In this document: positions 22,936 to 33,760 of the stretch, in pieces
How the letters are laid out: each line of letters opens with the position of its first letter
Position numbering within the stretch: position 1 is the stretch's first letter
Assembly: GCA_949130495.1 (NCBI GenBank)
Contig: OX422208.1
Span: 693,051,702-693,115,701, forward strand
Reading direction: 5' to 3'
Length of the DNA: 64,000 nt
DNA from: Sambucus nigra
Taxonomy: Eukaryota > Streptophyta > Magnoliopsida > Dipsacales > Adoxaceae
Program-made: the position numbers and the translations under genes
Notes under the pieces: model-generated
What the model was told of the DNA's origin: nothing
Database searches by the model: none
The model's input: only the letters and a program-made list of their open reading frames with translations

Positions 22936-24606
22936 ATGTCTGGTCACAGCAGTAATGACCCTCAGGCAGAAGATATCCAAGAATAACCTGCTCTTCGCAG
23001 GATCAGATCTGAAGTTCGGCATTCAGATTAGAGGGCTCACCCAGAGAGGCCAGCCTCAAAGGAGAGCCAAGGACCACCACAATCCACACAAATCTCCAAA
23101 TTGATTGATGCCTATGAGGCGAGGCTCCAAGAGTAGAGGGAGTCCGCCCGAAAGCAATAGGCTGAGAATGCTCGCCTCAAAAGGAAACTAGAGAGGATGG
23201 AGAAAGAGCTCCATCACAGCACTAGGCGACGTCCATACCGCATTCCTAGCCCTCAGGCGAGCAAGTCTCGCAGCCGAGGAAGGAGCCCTATGCGTGGATC
23301 CGAGAAGAGTGAAAAGCACTAGTCAAGCGACGACTCGCTCGAGCACCAGCAAATGGCTCACTGTTACAGGAGCCCAGCTCGCAGCAATGAGAACATACGA
23401 AATTTAGTCCGAAGGGAGATGGACCAACACCCAGCACATCACGGTGAAAGATCGACCAGGGAGCTTGCTAGACGAGCTCTCAAGACCCAGATGAAATCCC
23501 CTTTCTCAAGGGAGATAGAAGAAGAGGAAGCCCCCAAGAAATTTACTATTCTAAGATTCAAGATTTATGACGAAAAAACTGACCCTATTGATCACGTTAG
23601 GCAGTACAGGCAAGTCATGACTCTCTGGAACAACCGGGATGCACTGATGTGCCGGATTTTCCCCTCGAGTCTGCATGATGTGGCATAGAAATGGTTCGAG
23701 AGGCTCCCTTATAGGTCTATCAGGATTTTTGTGTCCCTAGCCGAGCTCTTTATGGACTGCTTCATTACTAGTAGCTCCCATCCCAAAAGGATGGATGCTT
23801 TACTAACAATAAAAAAGACGCCTCAATAGAGCCTCTGGGACTACGCGAAGAGGTACTGGGAGTTGTTCAATGAGGTCGAGGACTGCTCGGAGCAGGTAGC
23901 AGTGGCCTCTTTTAAAATTGGGCTACCCAGCTCTTGCCTTCTGCACCAATCCCTGACGAAGAAAGAGGCCACAACCATTGACGACCTGATGGCTTGCATC
24001 GAGAAGTACGCCAAAGTGGAGGATGTGACCCGCCTCAGCACAGGGGAAGACGGTCGAACTAAGCTCGCTGCTAAAGGAAATGATAAAGCTGAGAACCAGA
24101 AGAAAGGAGGAAAGAATGGGGGCAAGAATGTCTCCAAGAATGGAGGCAGGATTTCAAAAGCATTTCAGGCAGTCAACACTGTCTTCAAAGAACCAATTTA
24201 CAAGATTCTGACGAAGATCAAAGACGAGCCATTTATTAAGTGGCCCAGAAAGATGGGAGGAGATCCCTCAAAGAGAAACAATGCGGTGAGATATGCTTTT
24301 CATAAAGAGGGAGGACATAAGGCTGAGCACTGCAAAGCTCTTAAGTCCCACCTCGAAGAACTGGCCCAGTCCGGGCACCTGAATGAGTTTTTGGAGAAGA
24401 AGGCAGAGAAAGTCGCTGCCAATGGAGAAGTAAGACCTAACAACGTACTCGAAGACGATGCTATCCATGAATTCGTAGTAATTCATGGAGAATTTGATGT
24501 GAAGCAGATTCAAGGAAATTAGGCTCGGATGGAAGTGAAAAAGCTTACAGTAGTGATGCAAGCTTTTCAGATCGATTCAGCAAAGACATAATGAGGAAAG
24601 CATCGG
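22936..24606 (+). pseudogene. Gag of Tat-like element Z
   Basis: I take the ATG at 22936 (MSGHSSNDPQAEDIQE), about 45 bases after the PBS. Stops occur within the first 120 codons, in a basic region of Arg/Ser/Glu type. The capsid part is well preserved at 23353-23688 (APKKFTILRFKIYDEKTDPI, then DHVRQYRQVMTLWNNRDALM). After a TAG near 23686 it continues in frame (KWFERLPYRSIRIFVSLAEL) and then in 23863-24522. A cysteine/histidine segment at about 24295-24335, FHKEGGHKAEHCKALKSHL, is the degenerate zinc-knuckle position of Tat gags. The chain would form the particle core. Confidence 0.85.
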
Positions 24607-24639
24607 CGAGCAGATGACGTAGACTATAGCAAACATATC

Positions 24640-25172
24640 GTGTTCACAGATGAAGATCTGGTGGGAGTGAGAACCCCACATCATGACGCCTTGATCATTA
24701 CACACAGGATAGCCAACTACGACGTTGAAAAGTTGCTCGTCGACCAAGGAAGCTCATCCGAGGTAATGTATTTGGACCTGTTCAGAAAATTGAAGTTTAG
24801 CGTCGCTGACCTGAAGGAAGCCACTGTCCCTCTAGTTGGCTTCGTTGGAAAAGTGACTATTCCATTGGGAAAGATTGTGCTACCGGTAAGGGAAGGGAGT
24901 ATCTCCAAGATGATTGAGTTTCTGGTAGTCGACATTGACTCGCCATAGTAAGCTATCCTCGGTAGAGGGTGGCTACATGCGATGAAGGCAGTCCCCTTGA
25001 CCAACCATCAGAAACTAAAATATGTGACCGAGCGAGGAGTAATGGAGATCCATGGCGATCAAGCGATGGCAAGAAGGTGCTTCAGAGCGGCCATCCGCCC
25101 AAGACCAGAGAAGAAGGTCAAAAAGCCCAAAGAAATGGTCGAGGAACAAGAAGGTCTAATACCTTCAAAATA
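24640..25172 (+). pseudogene. Protease of element Z
   Basis: The frame reads FTDEDLVGVRTPHHDALIIT, then VEKLLVDQGSSSEVMYLDLF near 24730-24790. The catalytic Asp is present but in DQG instead of the usual D-[TSN]-G. Two stops (near 24945) interrupt before AILGRGWLHAMKAV, the C-terminal protease motif. The segment then runs towards RT with a frameshift near 25170. Confidence 0.82.
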
Positions 25173-25179
25173 GCAGTTA

Positions 25180-26180
25180 AGGTACGAAAGACCCAGAATG
25201 GAAGAGATCAGGCTCCTTCCATCTGAGCGGGTCATCAAAAACCTGGAGGAAGTTACAACTGGTGGTAGCGAGAAATACACGATATTCTTGATTGGAGCTT
25301 CTCTCACAGATCAAGAAAAGAAGGAATTGACGATTCTGTTGAGAAGAAACGTAGACATTTTCATGTAGGAACCATACGAGCTGCCTAGAATTGATCCCAG
25401 TATGGTTTGTCATCGGTTGCACGTCGACCCCACTTTCAAACCTATCACGTAGAAGGCATGGAGAACTGCGCCCGAGAAGGCAAAAGCCATAGAAAAAGAA
25501 GTTGAAAATTACTGGATGCAGGATCCATACGAGAGGTTTAATTCCTTAAATGGTTATCCTACCCAGTAGTAGTTTCAAAGAGTAATGGGAAATGGAGAGT
25601 CTGCATTGACTTCACTGACCTTGACAGGGCATGCCCTAAGGACAGTTTCCCTCTCCCAAAAATTGACCAATTGGTGGATGCCACAACATCTCACAAAAGA
25701 ATGAGTTTTCTGGATGCATATTCGGGGTATCATTAGATCCCTCTGTATGCACCAGACTAGGACAAGACAACATTCATCACCACCGTCGTATTATACTGTT
25801 ACAAAGTCATGCCCTTCGGGCTAAAAAATGCAGGGGCAACCTACTAGCGGCTGGTCACCAATATGTTCAAAAGACCAAATGGAAGACACCATGGAAGTCT
25901 ACATCGACGATATGCTCGTCAAGAGCAGGAACAAAGAAGACCACCTCTCAGACCTATCAAGAACTTTCGAAATCCTCAGGAAATACCGAATGAAGCTCAA
26001 TGCGAGCAAATGTTCTTTCGGTGTCTAGTGAGGAAAGTTTCTTGGGTACTTGGTCAGTAAGAGAGGCATCGAGGATAATCCAGACCAGATCAATGCAATT
26101 AATTGGGTAAAGCCCCTGCACAATATGGGACGTACAGAAGCTCACCGGCATGCTCGCTGCCTTGAACCATTTCATCTCGA
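25180..26180 (+). pseudogene. Reverse transcriptase of element Z
   Basis: The fingers region reads NGKWRVCIDFTDLDRACPKD and SFPLPKIDQLVDATTSHKRM, followed by FLDAYSGYH and VMPFGLKNAGATY near 25805-25845. The catalytic motif VYIDDMLVKSRNKEDHLSDL is intact at about 25891. Stops lie after GYH, after DAY...APD and in ATY*RL, and the frame shifts once between the palm and YIDD. KYRMKLNASKCSFGV and GYLVSKRGIEDNPDQ-like sequence close the domain. The enzyme would make Z cDNA; this copy is inactive. Confidence 0.88.
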
Positions 26181-26199
26181 AGTCCTCTGAGAAGTGCAA

Positions 26200-26719
26200 A
26201 CCATTCTTCCATCTCTTGAAGGAAAATAAGACAGTAGAATGGAATCAAGATTGCTAGCAAGCATTGGACGAGCTCAAGGCTTACCTTAGCTCACCACCCC
26301 TGCTCGTCATACCTCAAGAAAGAGATTCCTTGTACATATACCTCGCCGTTTCCATCCATGCCGTCAGTTCTGCACTGGTGTGCGAGAAAGAAGGAATCCA
26401 ACACCCAGTTTATTATGCGAGCAAGACCTTATTAGACACTGAGCAGCGGTACCTACCACTAGAGAAGCTCGACTTTGCACTTATAGTAGCTTCAAGGAAG
26501 TTGAAGCACTACTTTGAAGCTCACACTATCATCGTCCTTACATCACACCCCCTTAAAATAGTCCTGCAAAAAGCGGATTTATCGAGCAGACTGACTAAAT
26601 GGTCGGTCGAGCTCGGACGATTTGACATCCAATTTCAACCAAGGAATGCAATCAAAGGGCAATTCCTTGCTGATTTCATAGCCAAGTTCACAGGCGAGCA
26701 GCCTCTCGACCAACTTTAA
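26200..26719 (+). pseudogene. RNase H (first domain) of element Z
   Basis: The open frame from 26264 reads DELKAYLSSPPLLVIPQERD, then LYIYLAVSIHAVSSALVCEK and VYYASKTLLDTEQRYLPLEK. This is a normal gypsy RNase H next to the RT connection. It ends with RNAIKGQFLADFIAKFTG before a TAA at 26717. Confidence 0.88.
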
Positions 26720-26722
26720 CCC

Positions 26723-27199
26723 ATGAGGCAAAGAGAGAATCGTGCAACAGAAGGAGTTTGGCGATTATTTGTTGATGGAGCGTCCAACTCAAAGGGGGCA
26801 GAAGTAGGCATTATGCTTGTTACTCTAGAAGATATCTTCCTCAAACAGGGAATCAGACTTGGATTTGAAGCCTCCAACAATGAGGCAGAGTATGAGGCTT
26901 TGATAGCCGACCTCTAGAAGGCACATAGGTTGGGGGAAAAGCAGTTACAGGTGTTCGGTGACTCACAATTGGTCTCCAATCTGATAAGTGGGGACTATAA
27001 TGCAAAAGATGAAAGAATGGCAGCCTACCTCGCCTTGACAAAGAGGCTAATGTACATCTTTGAGGAAGTCAATGTCCAGCAGTTTCCCAGTGGTCAGAAT
27101 AGCCATGCCGACGCCTTGGCAGCCCTGAGTTTGGCAATCAATTTCGACTTAAAAATAAGGATCCCCATTGACTTCCTCTCCCATCTGAGCATCAACTAG
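26723..27199 (+). pseudogene. Second (archaeal-type) RNase H of element Z
   Basis: WRLFVDGASNSKGAEVGIML gives the first acidic residue, EASNNEAEYEALIADL the second, and LQVFGDSQLVSNLISGDYNA the third. HADALAALSLAI supplies the C-terminal motif. One TAG follows IADL. A second RNase H of this kind between the ordinary RNase H and integrase is characteristic of the Tat group and supports the assignment of Z. Confidence 0.85.
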
Positions 27200-28486
27200 A
27201 GCGATGAGCTACCAAGCGTTGAGTATGTGCTCCAGATTGAGTCAGCATCCAGTTGGATGGACCCTTTAAGGGACTATTTAAGAGATGGTGCACTTCCAAA
27301 AGATAGGAAGATCGCTCACCAGATAAGAGTCAAAGCTACTCGCTTTCACTTATCTCCTGAGGGCAAGGTGTATAAGAGATCGTTCTCTGGGCCTTCAATG
27401 TGTTCACCCGAAGGATGTCGAGAAAATTCTACACGAGCTCCACGAAGGAATCTGTGAAAGCCATATTGGAGGAAGATCACTAGCTTTTCGAGTTATGAAG
27501 GAAGGCTACTGGTGGCCATATATGCAAAAATATTCGGCAGTATACGCTCGCAAATGTGAAAAATGTCAACTACATGCTCCTATGGTTCACCAAACTGCCA
27601 GCGACCTAAGATCACTCACCATCCCCTGGCCTTTCGCCCAATGGGGAATGGACATCGTAGGCCCACTTCCTACCGCCGCCGATAACCACAAGTATCTATT
27701 GGTCGCAACGGATTACTTCACCAAATGGATCAAGGCAGAGCCACTGGCAAAAATACGAGATGCAGATATGATGAGATTCATATGGAAAAACATAATTACC
27801 CATTTTGGAATCCCCATAACCATCATCACTGACAACAGAACACAGTTTGAGAGTGGCCCTTTTCAGAACTTCTGTAATGAACACGGGATCAAGAACTATT
27901 TAAGCTCGGTGGAATACCCCCAGAGCAACGGTTAAGCCTTGGCGTCCAACAAAATAGTGATCGATGGGCTAAAGAAATGATTAGAACGAGCCAAAGGTGC
28001 ATGGACGAGTGAGCTGCCGTATATTTTATGGGCTTACCGCACTACCCCACGATGAGAAACTGGGGAAACCCCATTCTCACTAACGTACAGAATGGAAGAA
28101 ATCATCCTCTTGGAAGCTGGTCTACTAACGATGAGAACTACCCTTATTGACCAAGGCCAGAATGATGCAGCATTACTCGCTGAACTTGATCTAGCTGACG
28201 AACGCAGAGACTTAACCCTAGTAAGGCTAGCGAGCTATCAACAACAGCTCGCAAAATAATATAACAAGAAGGTCAATCTGAGGGCATTCCACGTTGGGGA
28301 CTACGTCCTAAGAAAAATCCTTGGCAGCGCAGTTAAACCATCAGACGGTAAGCTAGGGCCGAACTGGGAAGGACCATTCAAGATAACAAGAGACGATCTA
28401 CAAGGAGCCTATCACTTAGAAGCGCTGGAGGGCAGAGAGATACCCCGAGCATGGAACACAGCCAACCTAAAGAAATTTTGTTTCTA
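27200..28486 (+). pseudogene. Integrase of element Z
   Basis: The zinc-binding part is split by a frameshift near 27400 (VHPKDVEKILHELHEG-like sequence, then CEKCQLHAPM at about 27555). The core begins WGMDIVGPLPTAADNHKYLL with the first Asp; ITIITDNRTQFESGPF has the second. The Glu site is lost: after EYPQSNG there is a stop and then ALASNK (near 27930), with Leu where Glu is expected. The C-terminal part reads LGPNWEGPFKITRDDLQGAY and ends NLKKFCF at 28486. Several further stops are present. The lost Glu would abolish integration even without them. Confidence 0.87.
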
Positions 28487-29178
28487 GATTTTTCTTTTTC
28501 TTGGATCTCTTATCAAATCTTTGGAATTGGCAACTCATTTTTTATTTACTTGTGAATTAATGAAGGATGTTTGGCAGTTGCATTCTATTAAGTATTGAGA
28601 ACTTTATAACTTGCAAAGCCTTTACAAATAATAGGGACCTTACTCAAAGCATAAAAGTAGGGTATTAACCTCCTCAGGTATTCGTTATGAAACACGAATA
28701 ACCTCCTAACATTTCCCCAGTAATATATAAAGCCCTACAGGGGATCCTTAGGCAATTAGACCAAAACAAATTGGTCACCAGACTATGTTTGGATAAAAAA
28801 TCGTGCTCGAATAGAACATCCAGCACCAGGTGTGTCCTCGCCATTGCCATACTTAGGCCTAAAGAAGTTTGACGACATGACCTAAAAGGTAAAGTGAGGC
28901 AGAACGGTATCTCATAAGCATATTGGACTGGGAGGACACTAACTCAACAATGCAACCCTACCAATCTAGTCGGCCATCAATGGCCCAAGATAATTAAGTG
29001 AGAGATAAACGATGAACACATGTTTAGTCGGCGAGATAGCCCGAAATATAGATATTATATTACTTCATCACATTTACAACAAGAATGTACAACCCGTGTT
29101 TAGTCGGTGAGATCTCCCAAAACATTAATATTACATTACTTCACTACATATATACAGAGAGATACAACTGGTAAAATC
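28487..29178. other. Non-coding part after pol of Z, with direct repeats
   Basis: No coding frame. Two imperfect direct repeats of about 60 bases lie at 29022-29085 and 29099-29157; both begin GTTTAGTCGG and continue with TATTACTTCA-like sequence. The region corresponds to the 3' untranslated space of Z. Confidence 0.6.
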
Positions 29179-30643
29179 CTAATGAGGCTGAGGCTTCTGA
29201 ACAATATAGTCAGCCACTTGTGCTCTTCAGCCATCATCCGGATGAGGAGCCAGTTCCTGCTCGACCTCACTGGGCGCTGGCTCTAACAGCTGCCTAGGGA
29301 TAGCATCGATAGGGATCCATTGGTCATCCCTTCTGAAAGGGTTAGGCCGTAAAGTTGAAGCAGAGATCTCGTGACGGTACTAGAGTAGTGAGTTCCTTGG
29401 AACTTACAGCTCCCTGAGGGCACTCAACCATCCTTTGATAAATGCGATCTCTTCAAACTCTCTCAGCCTCGTCGGAGCATCTGCCCAATCTTTGTCGTAA
29501 CCATCAGCCCACACTCCCCGAGGTCCTTTCTTAAATAGATGCCAGCTAGGGGTGGACAAAAGAAAGACCGACCCGAATGGACCGATTTGATCGAACCGGA
29601 CTGAACCGAAAATTAAGGCTATTTTAAAACCGATCCGAAAATCGGTTCACAAAAACTAAAAACCGATTAATCCGATCCGGTCCGCGGTCCACTATAATAA
29701 AAGACCGATTTGGACCGGACCGAACCGATTCCCATATATATATAATAAAAATAATGTTATTGTGTTTCTTATGTATAGTTTTTGAATTAATGTATATAAC
29801 TTATGAATTTAATTTGAAACATTTTGTATATGTATAGACATTTTTTTAATTTGGGTTAAAAAAACCTATGTAAATATCACTTGGAGTTTCGAGTATTATT
29901 TTTTTGTATATATATTTCTGAGAAAAATAGATAAAAACATTCATAAAATGTACATATATATAAAATAGGGTCAGGACCGAATTTTACCCCTGACCGGACC
30001 GAAAAAAGCCTGGACCGAATTAGTAGGTTAATCGAATTAATCGGTCCGGTCTCGGTCCAAAAAAATTAAGGGCCGAATATTCGGTCCGATCCAAAAAATA
30101 GGCAAAACTCGGACCGGATCGGACCGTGCCCACCCCTAGCCTCAGTCGTGTGACATCCCTTTGGAGCCCAACAGCAATCACGTATGCTCGACGGACATCT
30201 TCACGGAGCTCGTCCATTTCCCTAGTCGGGCTTCTTATGTTTGTACCAGCTCGCGTAACAGTCGACGGGGTAGAACCTCGCAAAATTGGAGGAGCATCGC
30301 TTGGTCCTGTGACAGATCATGATGAGGAGGAACCCCTGAAAATGCTCGGCGCGGTGCTCGGCGCATGCTCCCTGAGGCGCAACACTTCCCTCCTCAAGGA
30401 CTTATTTTCCTGTTACAAAACTTCTCCAACTTGGTTAATCTCAGTAGCATCGAGGAGTCTTTCTCTCAGAGTGTTCACTTCCTCTTTAATAGAAGCTCCA
30501 ACTTCTTCCATTTCCTAAAGCCTGTCCTTCAGTTTAGCAATGAGCTCCGACTAATCCATGAAACTCTTATTCCTCGATCGCAGCGATTTGCAAATTCTTA
30601 CGAAGGTCTGGAGAACTTGAGCACTCATATTAGGACCAAGCAT
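29179..30643 (-). pseudogene. Antisense gene 2 of Z (coiled-coil protein), split by a MITE
   Basis: On the minus strand a frame from the ATG at 30643 (MLGPNMSAQVLQTFVRICKS) runs in a single frame with four stops to 30139. It contains coiled-coil sequence (EVNTLRERLLDATEINQVGE, SLRREVLRLREHAPS) and MDELREDVRRAYVIAVGLQR. After the MITE (29547-30138) the message resumes as WHLFKKGPRGVWADGYDKDW and FEEIAFIKGWLSALREL, and ends QKPQPH at the TAG at 29179. It lies antisense to Z, between pol and the 3' LTR, where Tat elements are known to carry extra frames. I do not recognise the family. Function is unknown; a nuclear or RNA-binding role would be a guess. Confidence 0.55.
29547..30138. mobile_element. 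hAT-like MITE inserted in antisense gene 2
   Basis: 592 bases between TAGGGGTGGACA and TGCCCACCCCTA, inverted ends of the hAT MITE type. The subterminal parts on both sides are packed with GGACCGAACCG-like short repeats; the middle is AT-rich. The flanks (ATGCCAGC and GCCTCAGT) are similar but do not give a clean 8-base TSD. It has no coding capacity. Confidence 0.8.
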
Positions 30644-31517
30644 TCTTCCTAGTTGAGAAGTGGCTGGTATATATTCATCTACATCAATCGACTATAGGCC
30701 ATAAAAGAGCAGTAAAGGATAAAATGAATCAGCACACTGAGGGAAAAAGTCTTTTCATTTCATTCATACATGAAGGATCAAAGTACATTGAGAATCAGAA
30801 AGGAACATTACAAATAAGTCAAAAATATAAAAGAAATCCTAAGAGAAGTCTAAATAGCAACCTCAGCTTGTTCATAGGAAGCCGACTGCTTTCCCTTATC
30901 AGCAGCAGTAGGAGCTTCACCCTTAGAGGGAAAACTACTTTTCCCTGAGCAGGAAGAGTACCAGCAGGAACAGTTTGTGAGGCAGGGGAAACACCTTCAA
31001 TGATTGGGGTAGGGACTTCATCTACAACAGGATTTGGTCTTGGATCATGCTCGTCAAATAAGGGTGAGTTAGTATCCACCCCAGCAGCTAGAAGAGCCTT
31101 GTTCCAGCCCTTCTTAAAGTTCAGCTGGCCAATGTAGCCAATATGAACATCGACATCTTCATACGCCGCAACCCAACCATCATTGTAAGAACTCTCCTTC
31201 AGAGAAGCTACCTTAGAATCCTTATCCTTCAGCTTCTCCAATAACACCTTATTCTCCTCCGCTACCGCTAGCTTGCTCAAGCAGACTAAATCATAGGCCT
31301 GCTGTAGCTCGTTCAGACCCTTGACCGCTGCCTCCCTTGACCGATTGGCTTCAACAAAGGTAAGATCAGAGGACATCCAAGCAGTATCGGTAGCCTTCAA
31401 GCTAGCCTCGAGCTCAATACTCTTCCCCTTTAGAGCAGCGTTCTTGTTCTCCAACTCAGCATTCTTATTCACCACCTCGTCGCAAGAGCGATAGAGCACG
31501 GCAAATTCAGTTACAAG

Positions 31518-31595
31518 CTGCAAACAAAAAGAAAGCATTGGAAGAAAGCAGCGAAATAAAGTTTTACAAGTGTTAAAGAAAAGAAATAGACTTAC
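31518..31595 (-). other. Intron of antisense gene 1 (78 bases)
   Basis: GTAAGT donor and GTTTGCAG acceptor on the minus strand. 78 bases is a multiple of three, and removal joins SQRLTL to LVTEFAVLYRSC. The encoded unspliced insert is hydrophobic and Phe-rich, unlike the charged coiled coil on either side. Confidence 0.7.
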
Positions 31596-32431
31596 CAAGG
31601 TTAGCCTCTGACTCATTTGCAAGGCTAACTGGTCAGTCCTCATTTCCTTTTGGCGATCACCAGGAAGGACTGCTCTCTCGAGCAGCGCAGGAGCCAGTTG
31701 GGGAGAAATGGAAATCGAGGCCCTCTCTGGCAACGTAGACACGGGCACTAGAGTTTACCCAACCTTCGTCCTCACTTCTACTCTTCTCCTCTCCTCCTCT
31801 CTCTCCTTCTCCTTCCCTGCCCTCTTCTTCTCCTCCACCTTCTTTTTCTCTTCAATCTTCTTCCTTTCATATTCTCTCTTTATCTCTCTCTCTCAACTAC
31901 TCTTAGTATTTTCTCTTCTTTTCCTGCTCCTGAGAAGAAGACTGAGAACCAGTGGCAATAGACCTACTACTGGATTTTTACTTCTTCGATCGCTGAGTGA
32001 GAAGCACATTATACTCATCATTATCATCACGGATCAAGTTCCTCCTAGGGGAACCATTTCCTCGCTAGAACTGCTGGATGTACTTGAAGACTCTTGAGCC
32101 TCATAAACCTCTTTTGAACTAGAAGAGCTTTCACTACTGGAGCTCGCCTCACCAGAACCACCTTCAACACCTCCTCTAATATCACTTTCAGAACTGCTTT
32201 CTTCCTCGTCCAACTGGATGGGGTCAATAATAACTTCTTCAGTAATATCTTGGACATAAATGCTGTCTACAGGCCACGCGATGAAACTGGACCCGATGTT
32301 CTTGTACTCTAGGAGAAAAGCGGCTGACCGATGATGTTCACCTTCAGCTAAAGGCTTTCTTATATTCCAAGCCTTAATCATCTCAGCAGCTCGAACCTCA
32401 CTAAGAGAAGGTTCCAAATTCTTTATCCTCG

Positions 32432-32505
32432 CTGAAAAGAAGAGAGAAGAATATCAGAAAAAGCATACATTAACAAGAAGATCAAAAGAGCAGAGTGAAG
32501 ATTAC
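32432..32505 (-). other. Intron of antisense gene 1 (74 bases)
   Basis: GTAATC at the donor and CTTTTCAG at the acceptor on the minus strand. Removal joins ...GEEYI to ARIKNLEPSL... in one frame, whereas the unspliced frame meets a stop. Confidence 0.7.
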
Positions 32506-33419
32506 CTATGTACTCTTCCCCATAAAAGGGAGCAGTGAATCTATCAGACCTCGCCCCCTCAGTCTGTGGGGAGAGCTGCCAATTCCTAGCAAGAAATCCC
32601 TCTTGCCAGTAGTCCTTGTGGGAATCAGGTAAATTTACTACCAATACCCTGTCAGGACTCCTGGACTTAAGGTAGAGAAGACCAGAGCTAGTTCGAGAGA
32701 AGGAATAATAAAAACAAATTTCAGCAATCCCTAATTTAGTGCCATAAAGTTAATTTATCCAATGGACACCATTGACTTTTTTTCAGACATTGGGCGAGCT
32801 CTATTTACAGACGATGTTGAAATAACCAAAGAAATGCAGAAACAAATTGTTTGGAGGAAAGGTAAGACCTCCTTGAGAAAGCAACAGGACATGAATCCAA
32901 TGAGCGCCCTCTATCTCTCTAACATTCTTAGGGACAAAGACGTATTCAATCTCTATCCATTCAGGAATATTGTAAAACTTCCTAAACTCAGGCACTGATC
33001 TATTACCTATCCTCGTCATGTGTAAACCTTAACTTACAAACTTGAGGAAAACTAAATAGAGAAAGCACAAAGAGAGATTAAAGGGAACATACGAGATGAA
33101 AGTTTGGCTTGGACAACGCGAGATCACAAGCCGAGACAATGAGGGGGATTAAAAGCAAGGAAAATGAAGACTTGGAGAGGAGGGAACGACGGGTAAAACT
33201 CGCAGAAGATGAGGAAATTCTAGGAAGCTTGAAATGATAATATGGAAACGCCACTCCAAATGAATCCTTAAACGTTCTCAATCATTATGCACAGAACACA
33301 AAGCAGGCTACCGCCAAAATCAAAGTAACAAGTTCCAACATTGGAAAGAGTTACACAATTTATAAAAGAGACATTATGACAAATCATTTAAATTTATTGA
33401 GCCCAAATTGTGTCCCAAC

Positions 33420-33434
33420 AACTTTCGGGGCAAT
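33420..33434 (+). promoter_or_regulatory. PPT region of Z
   Basis: ACTTTCGGGGCAAT precedes the 3' LTR. A CTTTCGGGG-type tract before the LTR is common in this gypsy group. Confidence 0.65.
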
Positions 33435-33760
33435 TGTGGGTATCCAAATTTGCCATCATGGGCCCAGACGAGTAGCTTAATAAAAACAACCCAAAGTCCG
33501 GACCCATCACACCTCAACTAAATTCAGTTATGACTTAGTCCTCTCCTGAAATCTCGTAGGGAGATATTTTAGGAGAGAAAGATGGACATGGGGGAGTCCA
33601 ACGCCCCCACTCCCCAAAGAGAAACATGGATATAAAAAACCCTAAGCCTGGGGCAAAAGGCATGCACGGTATTCTCTGTAAAACGTTCCCTGGAGTATAT
33701 AGAAATAATACTGACTGCACCACAGTGGACGTAGGCATTCTTGCTGAACCACGTACATAC
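33435..33760 (+). repeat. 3' LTR of Z, truncated at its right end
   Basis: It matches 22482-22780 and stops after CACGTACATAC; the remaining 90 bases of the LTR are absent. It carries about 27 bases (33684-33710) not found in the 5' LTR. Confidence 0.88.

Larger units (their letters stand above)
30850..33019 (-). pseudogene. Antisense gene 1 of Z (spliced; gypsy-type 'Transposase_28'-like extra protein)
   Basis: Read on the minus strand from the ATG at 33019: MTRIGNRSVPEFRKFYNIPE, then SQGGLTFPPNNLFLHFFGYF, the stretch that resembles the extra plant retroelement protein family Pfam calls Transposase_28. After stops near 32795, reading resumes with RVLVVNLPDSHKDYWQEGFL and FYGEEYI. Splicing out 32432-32505 joins this in frame to ARIKNLEPSLSEVRAAEMIK. 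A Ser/Glu-rich region, a shifted Lys/Glu/Arg-rich region (about 32034-31755), a second intron (31518-31595) and a coiled coil (ELENKNAALKGKSIELEASL) follow. The end after one frameshift is EQAEVAI at 30850. The protein's role is unknown. Frameshifts and stops make this copy non-functional. Confidence 0.7.
22482..33760 (+). mobile_element. Tat-like Ty3/gypsy element Z with antisense genes, 3' end truncated
   Basis: A 389-base 5' LTR, a PBS, a gag-protease-RT-RNase H-second RNase H-integrase series, and a 3' LTR (33435-33760) missing its last 90 bases. The second RNase H after the ordinary one is a mark of the Tat group. About 4.9 kb separates the integrase end (28486) from the 3' LTR and carries two antisense genes, a MITE and short direct repeats. 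Extra frames in this position are known for Tat elements. All sense frames are broken. The right end is cut off at 33760, where element Q begins, so no TSD can be read. Confidence 0.88.

Noticed and set aside
25059..25422. Minus-strand frames opposite Z protease and RT
   Set aside because: They mirror the well-identified sense protease and RT and show no family motif.
31708..32097. Plus-strand frame rich in Ser, Leu and Phe, like a membrane protein
   Set aside because: It is the complement of the Lys/Glu/Arg-rich part of antisense gene 1; the CT-rich sequence produces the hydrophobic reading.
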